NCBI GenBank assembly: GCA_964390545.1
Contig: CAYMJV010000109.1
Span: forward strand, 1 to 6,179
Origin: CAYMJV01 sp964390545
GTDB taxonomy: Bacteria > Desulfobacterota > BSN033 > UBA1163
Reading direction: 5' to 3'
DNA: 6,179 nt
Below are positions 1 to 5,007 of the stretch, one piece after another. The position numbers were made by a program, and so were the translations under genes. A model generated the notes under the pieces. It was given only the letters and a program-made list of their open reading frames with translations, ran no database searches and was not told the origin of the DNA. The stretch's first letter is position 1. Every line of letters starts with the position of its first letter.

Positions 1-97
1 TTTCGTAAATCGCTTTTTTTGTCACAGCCCGTATCACGGCATTGATGCCCGGGCAATCACCCCCACCGGTAAGAATGGCAATCCTCTTCTTTTTCAT
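1..97 (-). CDS. 6-phosphofructokinase, N-terminal fragment (cut by left window edge)
   Basis: Only the first 32 codons are visible; the gene runs off the left edge. It begins MKKKRIAILTGGGDCPGINA and continues VIRAVTKKAIYE. This is the N-terminal beta strand and glycine-rich phosphate-binding loop of the PfkA superfamily, which phosphorylates fructose 6-phosphate to fructose 1,6-bisphosphate in glycolysis. The GGGDCPG(I/L)NAVIR form is more typical of the actinobacterial-like and PPi-dependent or mixed group than of E. coli-type enzymes, which read SGGDAPGMNAAIR. The residue that separates ATP from PPi use lies outside the window, so the donor is undetermined. The ATG at 97-95 was chosen because the motif starts directly after it and a purine-rich GAAGAAGGGG Shine-Dalgarno sits just upstream. 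An ATG at 143-141 is out of frame. It lies 108 bp downstream of the M24 gene on the same strand and may be co-transcribed with it. Family confidence is high; substrate class is open. Confidence 0.88.
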   Translation of the reverse strand, partial: MKKKRIAILTGGGDCPGINAVIRAVTKKAIYE

Positions 98-205
98 GGT
101 CCCCTTCTTCAGATGGGTCTTCGTCACCCGCGAGTCGTGTCATTTTTCACTCGGCAGGATAGATGTGGATGACATAACAATTCCCTATTCCCTCGATCCG
201 ATAAT

Positions 206-1330
206 TCATTTTTTCAGCTGTCTTGGATATCTCGTCAATACCTTCGGCCCTTCCGATCCGACCAATACCGTATCCTCCACACGCACTCCCCATGGACCCG
301 TATATAATCCGCAATTGCCTACGGCAATAACCATGTTGGATTCCAGCGGTGGCGGTTCCTTCTCTCCGTGGAAAAAGGCGTGGCCAGGGGGTAAAGGAGA
401 TTCCTCAAATTCAATTCCCACACCATGGATGGGTGGCCCGAAGAGATGATCTCCATGGCCGCCCTCTTTGATAATCCCATGAAGGGTCTGCTCCAGTTCA
501 ACCATTCCAACCTCTGCCTTCACCTTTTTGATCGTCGCCTGTTGAGCCTTTAGATATAGGTCATAAGCGGCTTGTTGCTCGGCCTTTGGCTTGCCCACGC
601 ATACGGTTCGGCATATGTCTGCACTGTAAGCATTGACAATGGGATGAATGTCAATCATCACGAGGTCACCGTTTTTCAATTTTCGCTGCGTGGGGAGTCC
701 ATGGGCAATGTTCGTACGTGGGCCAGAGGATACGTAGGTACGCCAGAACTCTTCAGCACCTGCCTGCCGCATCGTATTTTCTGCAGCGGCCGCCACCTGG
801 CTTTCTGTGACACCCCGCTTCACAGCCTTGACAGCTGCTGCCATTCCTTTTTCGGCAACCTTCGCGGCCTTAGATATGCGCTTAATCTCTTCGGAATCTT
901 TCACGATACGTAACTCGGACATAATGTGGGTGCAGTCTTTGACGGCGACGCCTGCTGGTTTTCCATGGGGATGGGTCAGCATGGCCATCATCGACTGTGT
1001 GAGGTAGGTATATTCGAGTCCGACGGCACCCTGCTGGATTCCGAAGTGTTGGAAGTTATGGGCAATGGAGTGAATCATGCCCACTTCATCCTCAAAGCCA
1101 ACGATGTGGTCGAAATGGGCCACCTTTGTCACATCCTCCACATCGGTCTGGGGTACACCAAGAGCGACTTTTCCTCCCTGGGTGATCATGGCATAAGAAC
1201 AAAGGCGGCCGTCGCCCGTGAGATAGAACATATTGGCCGGTTTGGTGAGCAAGAGAATATCAATCGTGGCTTCTTTCATTAATTGGCAACATCTTTGTAA
1301 CCGATTTTTATAGAGATCATTCTTGGCCAT
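206..1330 (-). CDS. M24-family (Xaa-Pro peptidase/creatinase fold) protein with altered catalytic residues
   Basis: This 374-residue cytoplasmic protein has the two-domain creatinase/prolidase layout. The N-terminal domain spans about residues 8-135 (IDILLLTKPANMFYLTG), the linker ELRIVKDSEEIKRISKAA falls near 139-156, and the pita-bread domain runs from about 157 to 365. Visible family residues are H210 (NIAHGLPT), metal ligands D227 (VMIDIHP) and D238 (YSADICRT), ligand H302 (PIHGVG) and E352 (GVRVEDTVLVG). Two usual positions differ. The second catalytic His, seven residues after the ligand His, is E309. The Glu of the normal EPG motif is absent, the stretch reading AVGNCGLY (336-343). It may therefore be a divergent hydrolase of C-N bonds, a one-metal enzyme or a non-catalytic member. 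I cannot name the substrate. The ATG at 1330 is preceded by GGGAGG seven bases upstream. It follows repeat copy 1 and precedes pfk. The fold is secure; activity as a peptidase is doubtful. Confidence 0.9.
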   Translation of the reverse strand: MAKNDLYKNRLQRCCQLMKEATIDILLLTKPANMFYLTGDGRLCSYAMITQGGKVALGVPQTDVEDVTKVAHFDHIVGFEDEVGMIHSIAHNFQHFGIQQGAVGLEYTYLTQSMMAMLTHPHGKPAGVAVKDCTHIMSELRIVKDSEEIKRISKAAKVAEKGMAAAVKAVKRGVTESQVAAAAENTMRQAGAEEFWRTYVSSGPRTNIAHGLPTQRKLKNGDLVMIDIHPIVNAYSADICRTVCVGKPKAEQQAAYDLYLKAQQATIKKVKAEVGMVELEQTLHGIIKEGGHGDHLFGPPIHGVGIEFEESPLPPGHAFFHGEKEPPPLESNMVIAVGNCGLYTGPWGVRVEDTVLVGSEGPKVLTRYPRQLKK

Positions 1331-1355
1331 TTTTAAACCTCCCGATCCCTCCTAG

Positions 1356-1421
1356 GTCATTCCCGTGGAAACGGGAATCCAGTATCTCAAAAGACTGGAT
1401 TCCTGCCTGCGCAGGAATGAC
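1356..1421. repeat. Dispersed hairpin repeat, copy 1 (GTCATTCC/GGAATGAC ends)
   Basis: This is a 66-bp element with inverted ends GTCATTCC and GGAATGAC. Each arm is itself a hairpin (TTCCCGT-ggaa-ACGGGAA and TTCCTGC-ctgc-GCAGGAA). The inner parts ATCCAGT and ACTGGAT are also complementary, so the whole can fold as a cruciform. Closely related copies lie at 4830-4897 and, expanded, at 3232-3395. It sits in the gap between the HAO-like gene and the M24 gene, ending 26 bp before the M24 start codon and leaving its Shine-Dalgarno intact. It has no coding capacity. It is probably a REP- or MITE-like non-autonomous element. Confidence 0.85.
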
Positions 1422-1434
1422 TAAACAGTAAACT

Positions 1435-1474
1435 TAATTCCCCCTCTCTTTGTAAAAGAGGAGAGGGGGAATTA
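1435..1474 (-). terminator. Long GC-rich hairpin immediately after the HAO-like gene
   Basis: A perfect 14-bp inverted repeat (1435-1448 with 1461-1474, core AATTCCCCCTCTC/GAGAGGGGGAATT) surrounds a 12-nt loop and begins one base after the stop codon of the HAO-like gene. Its position and stability suit transcript termination or 3'-end protection. The bases downstream on the minus strand (AAGTTTACTGTTTAG) are not a clean U-run, so strong intrinsic termination is not assured. It could also be another dispersed repeat. Confidence 0.55.
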
Positions 1475-1475
1475 C

Positions 1476-2723
1476 TTATTTCTTTGCTTTTTCACGCATC
1501 TCGGCTGCCTTTTCCTTGATCTCTGTCAAACTCCTCTGCATCTCGCTCCACCCATACCATAGAGAATAATCAGGATTGGCATGGAATGTTCCCTGGAAGG
1601 TTCTCATCCGATGTTCAAGGAACATGACAAAGAGTTCCTGCTCAATCGTCGTCGGGGCATCGTGGAAGGTAAGGAGGTCTGGAAATGGATAAGCATAGTT
1701 TTGAGGTTTGGGGAGAATTCCATCCTTATATAGACCTGCTACGGTGAGAATGGCCTCGGCCATCAGACGATCCGCATTCTTGACCATCTGATCGCCTTTT
1801 GCTAGCTCCGCCTTAACGAAATTGACCGAGTGGCATCGATTGCAGGTTTTGATCATCTTATCCCGCTCTTTTTGCCAATCTTCCTGGGTGAGTCGTGCCA
1901 CATCAGCTGCCTTAACAACGTCGAGTCGACCTGTCGGTTTTCCGTCCGGATCGAGCACTCCAAGGCCTTGAAGAATGGTGGCCCGATCAGCAGCCCATTG
2001 CTTGTCCTCCGGCATTGGAAGTCGCACTGCAAGAAATCCCCAAGCTGTGCGCACGGCGTGATTGCCTGCTTGCATGTGACAGGTCTGGCAGGTGGGCGCA
2101 GCAACGGTCTGTGGAAGTGTCTTGTTCTGCTTTAACAGATATCGGACCCCATGCTTGGACCCGGAGTACATCTCCCACTGCGGATGGTCAAAGCCCATGT
2201 GACAGGTCTGGCATGCTTGAGGTTGCTTGGCTTCTTGAACTGAGAAGGTGTGCCGGGTATGGCATGCATCGCAGGAAGCCACCCCGAATCCTGCTCCGCC
2301 TTTTTTGAGCTCTTTGATTTCGGCCTCGGTCTTGAGCCCGAGCTTGTGACAGCCGCCACAACCTTTCATCCCCTCCATGAGAGCCATGGGCTGCCAGTGT
2401 GCCGTGGGCATCGCTTTCATGGCCGCCCATGCTGCCGCATGTTTTCCAGCCTTAAATTGCTTTACTCGAGCTTCATGACAATCGGCGCAGGTGTCGGGTG
2501 TTGGAATCTTCGCTTTAGCGACATCTTGAGCAGACTTGTGTTGATCGCCGTGACATTCTGAGCAGTTGATCTTTTGCTGACTATGTTTGCTCAGTTGCCA
2601 GTCATTGACAATCCCCGGTGTAACCTTCTTGTGGCAATCAACGCAGACCTGCGCAAAACCTGGAGAGACAAAAATCACCACCACGAAGATAAGAAGAAAT
2701 GTTGGAAAGATGGATCGTTTCAT
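1476..2723 (-). CDS. Secreted octaheme cytochrome c, hydroxylamine oxidoreductase (HAO) family
   Basis: The protein has 415 residues with a signal peptide (MKRS, then a hydrophobic stretch, cleavage likely after PGFA at residue 24), so it is periplasmic. Eight CxxCH haem sites start at residues 27, 54, 79, 122, 151, 171, 212 and 294. The segment CDACHTRHTFS...QACQTCHMGFDHPQWEMY followed by SKHG and later CQTCHMQAGNHA is characteristic of the HAO family. These octaheme enzymes oxidise hydroxylamine to NO or nitrite, or reduce nitrite. In classical HAO the fourth haem is the catalytic P460, here CGGCH at 122-126. At 415 residues it looks shorter than Nitrosomonas HAO, and no HaoB-like gene is adjacent. 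Tyrosines Y386 and Y390 (NPDYSLWYGWSEM) are candidates to compare with the P460 cross-linking tyrosine. The ATG at 2723 has a strong GGAGGAGGG upstream. The C-terminus is a charged helix. Family is firm; direction of catalysis is unknown. Confidence 0.9.
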   Translation of the reverse strand: MKRSIFPTFLLIFVVVIFVSPGFAQVCVDCHKKVTPGIVNDWQLSKHSQQKINCSECHGDQHKSAQDVAKAKIPTPDTCADCHEARVKQFKAGKHAAAWAAMKAMPTAHWQPMALMEGMKGCGGCHKLGLKTEAEIKELKKGGAGFGVASCDACHTRHTFSVQEAKQPQACQTCHMGFDHPQWEMYSGSKHGVRYLLKQNKTLPQTVAAPTCQTCHMQAGNHAVRTAWGFLAVRLPMPEDKQWAADRATILQGLGVLDPDGKPTGRLDVVKAADVARLTQEDWQKERDKMIKTCNRCHSVNFVKAELAKGDQMVKNADRLMAEAILTVAGLYKDGILPKPQNYAYPFPDLLTFHDAPTTIEQELFVMFLEHRMRTFQGTFHANPDYSLWYGWSEMQRSLTEIKEKAAEMREKAKK

Positions 2724-2776
2724 GTTTCCCTCCTCCTTTTTAGATTAATCCAATTCCCTAATCCCTCCATCCCAAT

Positions 2777-2816
2777 ATTCCACTATTCCACTATTCCATT
2801 ATTCCAGTATTCCATG
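2777..2816. repeat. 8-bp tandem repeat, five units, across the DUF488 stop codon
   Basis: Five consecutive 8-bp units begin with ATTCCA on the plus strand: ATTCCACT, ATTCCACT, ATTCCATT, ATTCCAGT and ATTCCATG. They cover the last codons and stop (2799-2801) of the DUF488 gene and run into the 75-bp gap before the HAO-like gene. A unit-number change would shift the C-terminal frame of DUF488, because 8 is not a multiple of 3. It would also alter the distance to the next gene. It ends well upstream of the HAO-like Shine-Dalgarno. Confidence 0.8.
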
Positions 2817-3155
2817 CTCTATAATATATTCCTTCAGCGCAACTGCATTATTAATTTTCTCTTCCTTGGAACTGTAAAGCAGGGTAACATCCCCCTCCTT
2901 CATTTTTTGGACGATCTGATTTACAAGTTCTCTTTTGGTGTCCAAATCGTTAAAATACCTTTTCCTAAACTCGGTCCATTTTTTCGGATCATGGGCATAC
3001 CACTTCCTTAACTCGTTGCTTGGGGCAATCTCCTTTAACCATAAATCAACTTTTGCCTTTTCTTTGCTTAACCCTCTCGGCCAGAGCCTGTCAACGAGTA
3101 TTCGGATGCCATCATCCGGTGTTGCCGCATCGTAAACTCTTTTGATTTTAATCAT
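2799..3155 (-). CDS. DUF488 family protein (YeaO-like)
   Basis: This small soluble protein has 118 residues from the ATG at 3155, with no signal peptide or membrane segment. It matches the DUF488/YeaO family, whose biochemical role is unknown. Hallmarks are IKRVYD (residues 4-9), RILVDRLWPRG (18-28), a conserved W/L-rich KEIAPSNELRKWYAHDP (41-57), FRKRY (63-67), TLLYSSK (91-97) and NNAVALKEY (102-110). The frame stays open upstream to 3236, but those extra residues are encoded by low-complexity intergenic sequence, are absent from the family, and MIKIKRVYD is the normal N-terminus. GGAG nine bases before the 3155 ATG supports this start. It is 75 bp upstream of the HAO-like gene with no evident terminator between them, so co-transcription is likely. 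Its final codons lie in an 8-bp tandem repeat. Family call is secure; no function is assigned. Confidence 0.9.
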   Translation of the reverse strand: MIKIKRVYDAATPDDGIRILVDRLWPRGLSKEKAKVDLWLKEIAPSNELRKWYAHDPKKWTEFRKRYFNDLDTKRELVNQIVQKMKEGDVTLLYSSKEEKINNAVALKEYIIEHGILE

Positions 3156-3231
3156 CGCACACTTCTCCACCGTCCCCATGCCTCTCCCTCCGTACATCCC
3201 CCCAAGGGGGAGGGGCTGCCAAACCGGGCTT

Positions 3232-3395
3232 GTCATTCCTGCCCCGTATCAAGTACGGGATAGACTCCAGCAGGAATCCAGGGTTTCCTGTGAAAACAGG
3301 AATCCAGTTTCTTATGTTTCTGGTTCCCTGCTTTCGCAGGGACGACGTCTGGATTCCCCTGCCTACCGGCAGGCAGGCGTTTCCACGGGAATGAC
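3232..3395. repeat. Dispersed hairpin repeat, copy 2 (composite, 164 bp)
   Basis: This 164-bp composite is bounded by GTCATTCC and GGAATGAC. It holds several nested palindromes: CCCGTA-tcaag-TACGGG inside a TTCCTGC...GCAGGAA pair, CCTGT-gaaa-ACAGG, CCCTGC-tttc-GCAGGG, and a GCCTACCGGCAGGC-type core near 3361-3376. It also repeats GGAATCCAG and CTGGATTCC. It looks like two or more short elements of the copy 1/3 type joined or inserted into one another. It fills most of the 271-bp gap between the cupin stop (3427) and the DUF488 start (3155). No gene is seen there. Next to it at about 3197-3216 is a C-run/G-run hairpin (CCCCCCAAGGGGG). Confidence 0.8.
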
Positions 3396-3426
3396 AGAAT
3401 TGATATGAAGGATACATGTGGGCCTC

Positions 3427-3753
3427 TCATTTCATCTCATTCGGATGGGGAGCTTTAATCACTAAAAAAGCCAGCCTCTCCTTCGATTCGTTCTTGATAT
3501 TCATGGGTGACTGAAACGGAACTCTGAGGAGCTTCCCAGGTCCCATCCGGCTTACCTCGTTTCCTACCTGAAACGTTCCCTCCCCGTGGATGACTATGAG
3601 GGTCACATGTGAGTTGGCGTTGTGTTGAGGAACCTGCTGGCCCTGCTCAAGGCAGACCTGATTGATCTGGAGGTATTTGTCCTCCACCAAGTTGGCGAAC
3701 CCTCGATCGTCTTTTTTGAAGATTTCCTTTTCTTTCAGGTCAATAATATTCAT
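3427..3753 (-). CDS. Small single-domain cupin protein
   Basis: This soluble protein has 108 residues and forms one small beta-barrel. The first cupin motif is QQVPQHNANSHVTLIVIHGEG (39-59) and the second is around GPGKLLRVPFQSPMNIKN (71-88), with SKERLAFLVIKAP as the closing strand. The usual metal set HxH...E...H is incomplete. H44 is present, the second His position is A46, H49 lies where a Glu or nearby residue is usual, and N85/N88 stand near the second-motif His. The protein may bind metal in an atypical way or act as a binding or regulatory cupin. Start ATG 3753 has AGGG eight bases upstream. It lies 173 bp after DUF364, with a promoter-like site in the gap, and is followed by composite repeat copy 2. 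Substrate is unknown. The fold call is good; function is not assigned. Confidence 0.82.
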   Translation of the reverse strand: MNIIDLKEKEIFKKDDRGFANLVEDKYLQINQVCLEQGQQVPQHNANSHVTLIVIHGEGTFQVGNEVSRMGPGKLLRVPFQSPMNIKNESKERLAFLVIKAPHPNEMK

Positions 3754-3862
3754 AGAGATTTCCCTTGAAACAATAAGAGGCTGATGATTTGCATAGGCGG
3801 ATACGAAGAATTTCTTTCGTGTAGCATAATAGAAGGGGTATGTAAAGGAGAGAATACGAGAT

Positions 3863-3900
3863 AATTGGCTTTCAAAGTCCCCCCTTCTTTTTAGCCAATT
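3863..3900. promoter_or_regulatory. 8-bp inverted repeat in the cupin leader
   Basis: AATTGGCT (3863-3870) and AGCCAATT (3893-3900) are perfectly complementary around a 22-nt pyrimidine-rich spacer (purine-rich, with GGGGGG, on the transcribed minus strand). It lies between the putative promoter at 3909-3935 and the cupin start, so in RNA it would form a 5' UTR stem-loop. It lacks a T-run, so it is not a convincing terminator. It may be an operator, an attenuator-like element or chance. Confidence 0.35.
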
Positions 3901-3908
3901 CTTGGAAA

Positions 3909-3935
3909 ATTATATCACAGAGAAGGTTAAGCCAA
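3909..3935 (-). promoter_or_regulatory. Putative extended -10 promoter for the cupin gene
   Basis: On the minus strand TATAAT (3914-3909) is preceded by TGA, giving the extended -10 form TGnTATAAT. A weak -35, TTGGCT (3935-3930), sits 15 bp further upstream and overlaps the stop region of the DUF364 gene. The spacing is shorter than ideal, but an extended -10 tolerates a weak -35. It would give a leader of about 150 nt before the cupin ATG. This is assigned by eye only. Confidence 0.4.
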
Positions 3936-4763
3936 GACATTTATCTTTTTGACAAAGGCAATCTTCCCCCCACACTCTTTCATAAGGTGGTAACCCGAGC
4001 CACCCTGCTTCAGAATCTTGATCATCAAATCCGGATTTGAGATCTGGACCCCAGCCATGATACGGACACCCCTTTTAAAGAAGGCATGGGGAATCATACT
4101 GGCCGTCGGCCCGATAATAGCCGTCCGAATTCCATTTCTAAGAAGGGAGAAGATCTGATCAATGGTGTGATTGACAATGGACGTGCCCGTCAATATGGCC
4201 ACACCTGATTTCTCAAGGGAATCCCTCATCTCAGATTCGGGTTTAAAATGTTTCATCTCGTCAAGCCTCAGGGTCTGTGAATTCTTCTCGATGATAAAAA
4301 AGGGATTCCCCATCATTTTGAGCCGGCGAATATAAGGACCGAAGGCTCCAACCAACGATACCGTCTCATGGGGCTGAATGCTCAAGAGATTGAATCCATC
4401 TCGGTCCCTAATCATGTCGTATTCCTTTCCATCGGGTGATTCTAAGATCAACTGGGAGAGGGCATTCAGGGTGGCCACACCAATAGCACTTTTCACCACA
4501 TTGGGATCAAGGGAATATTTGATGATTTCGGAAATCGGGGTGCCTTCGAGTTCCCCAGCCTGAGGCATCCGGGCGGCCGTGGTAGGGCAACAGACTGCTT
4601 CGGGGATCTCTCCAATCGGGGTGAAAGCGCAACCGGCATGACCTGTTGAAAGCTTCACCCCGGTGAAGAAGATGCCGATGGCTAAGTCATCGATCCATAT
4701 TTCCTCCAGTGGGGTAGGGGACTTCTCGATGATAATATCGATGGTCTCAGCAATGACTGACAT
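3927..4763 (-). CDS. DUF364 (PF04016) putative heavy-metal chelation protein with N-terminal DUF4213-like domain
   Basis: This cytoplasmic protein has 278 residues from the ATG at 4763. The N-terminal enolase-like (DUF4213) part contains DDLAIGIFFTGVKLSTGHAGCAFTP and PEAVCCPTTAARMPQAGEL (25-73). The C-terminal Rossmann-like DUF364 part contains VSLVGAFGPYIRRLK (135-149), AILTGTSIVNHTIDQIF (189-205), IIGPTASMIPHAFFKRGV (216-233) and IMAGVQISNP (235-244). The Desulfitobacterium hafniense member of this family has a solved structure whose authors proposed heavy-metal chelation; no reaction is proven. Cysteines C45, C58, C59 and C264 could help bind a ligand. An in-frame TTG lies two codons upstream at 4769; neither start has a good Shine-Dalgarno, so ATG is preferred. 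It is separated from norB by 235 bp containing repeat copy 3. A role in metal supply for the neighbouring iron enzymes is inference. Confidence 0.87.
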   Translation of the reverse strand: MSVIAETIDIIIEKSPTPLEEIWIDDLAIGIFFTGVKLSTGHAGCAFTPIGEIPEAVCCPTTAARMPQAGELEGTPISEIIKYSLDPNVVKSAIGVATLNALSQLILESPDGKEYDMIRDRDGFNLLSIQPHETVSLVGAFGPYIRRLKMMGNPFFIIEKNSQTLRLDEMKHFKPESEMRDSLEKSGVAILTGTSIVNHTIDQIFSLLRNGIRTAIIGPTASMIPHAFFKRGVRIMAGVQISNPDLMIKILKQGGSGYHLMKECGGKIAFVKKINVLA

Positions 4764-4829
4764 GGTCAATTTTGAGTTTTGGTATCAGTTTAGGTCTTTG
4801 AAAAGAATACTTTCTGTTTCACTTGTGGT

Positions 4830-4897
4830 GTCATTCCCGTGAAAACGGGAATCCAGGACAGCAGCAATATCTGGATTCCTGCTTCCGCAGGAATGAC
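4830..4897. repeat. Dispersed hairpin repeat, copy 3 (GTCATTCC/GGAATGAC ends)
   Basis: This 68-bp element is nearly the same as copy 1. It has ends GTCATTCC and GGAATGAC, left-arm hairpin TTCCCGT-gaaa-ACGGGAA, right-arm hairpin TTCCTGC-ttcc-GCAGGAA, and inner ATCCAG/CTGGAT complementarity. It lies in the norB-DUF364 gap, 66 bp upstream of the DUF364 ATG. It could attenuate read-through or protect the norB mRNA 3' end. The rest of this gap is AT-rich and holds no gene. Confidence 0.85.
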
Positions 4898-4944
4898 AGG
4901 CTTATCCAACCGTTTTGTTTTAAGATTTTTTAAATTCCTAAATT

Positions 4945-4975
4945 GTTGCGAATTTTGAATTTCAAACCTCGCAAC
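4945..4975. other. Nested stem-loop downstream of norB
   Basis: GTTGCGA (4945-4951) pairs with TCGCAAC (4969-4975). Inside, TTTGAA and TTCAAA form a second short stem. It is 24 bp beyond the norB stop. On the minus strand the following bases are CAATTTAGGAATTTAAAAAATC, which is AT-rich but not a U-run. It is a candidate weak terminator or mRNA 3' stabiliser for norB. Confidence 0.4.
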
Positions 4976-4986
4976 TCCTACAACCT

Positions 4987-5007
4987 AAGACCTATCACCT
5001 AGGTCTT
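4987..5007 (-). other. 7-bp inverted repeat overlapping the norB stop codon
   Basis: AAGACCT (4987-4993) and AGGTCTT (5001-5007) are perfectly complementary around a 7-nt loop and include the TAG stop (5001-4999). In the mRNA this puts a small hairpin over the end of norB. It could join the 4945-4975 stem-loop as a two-hairpin 3' end. Confidence 0.35.

Noticed and set aside
131..153. CGAGT/ACTCG inverted repeat in the M24-pfk gap
   Set aside because: The 5-bp stem with a 13-nt loop and no T-run is too weak to call a terminator.
42..449. Plus-strand open frame across the M24 3' end
   Set aside because: It is antisense to recognised genes and has no recognisable domain or ribosome binding site.
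636..658. Inverted repeat ATTGACA...TGTCAAT resembling a regulator site
   Set aside because: It lies inside the M24 coding region, over the conserved metal-ligand segment MIDIHPIVN, so codon constraint explains it.
1830..2561. Several overlapping open frames on both strands within the HAO-like gene
   Set aside because: They are shadow frames of a strongly supported octaheme cytochrome and have no domain signal.
3156..3236. N-terminal extension of DUF488 using the upstream ATG at 3236
   Set aside because: The extra 27 residues come from low-complexity sequence next to repeat copy 2 and are not family-like. The ATG at 3155 has a Shine-Dalgarno and gives the standard N-terminus.
3142..3430. 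Open frames across composite repeat copy 2
   Set aside because: They are translations of palindromic repeat sequence. Such frames recur wherever the element occurs and do not indicate a gene.
4764..4998. Possible small gene in the norB-DUF364 gap
   Set aside because: The gap is AT-rich and holds repeat copy 3 and stem-loops. No frame with a ribosome binding site and protein-like composition is seen.
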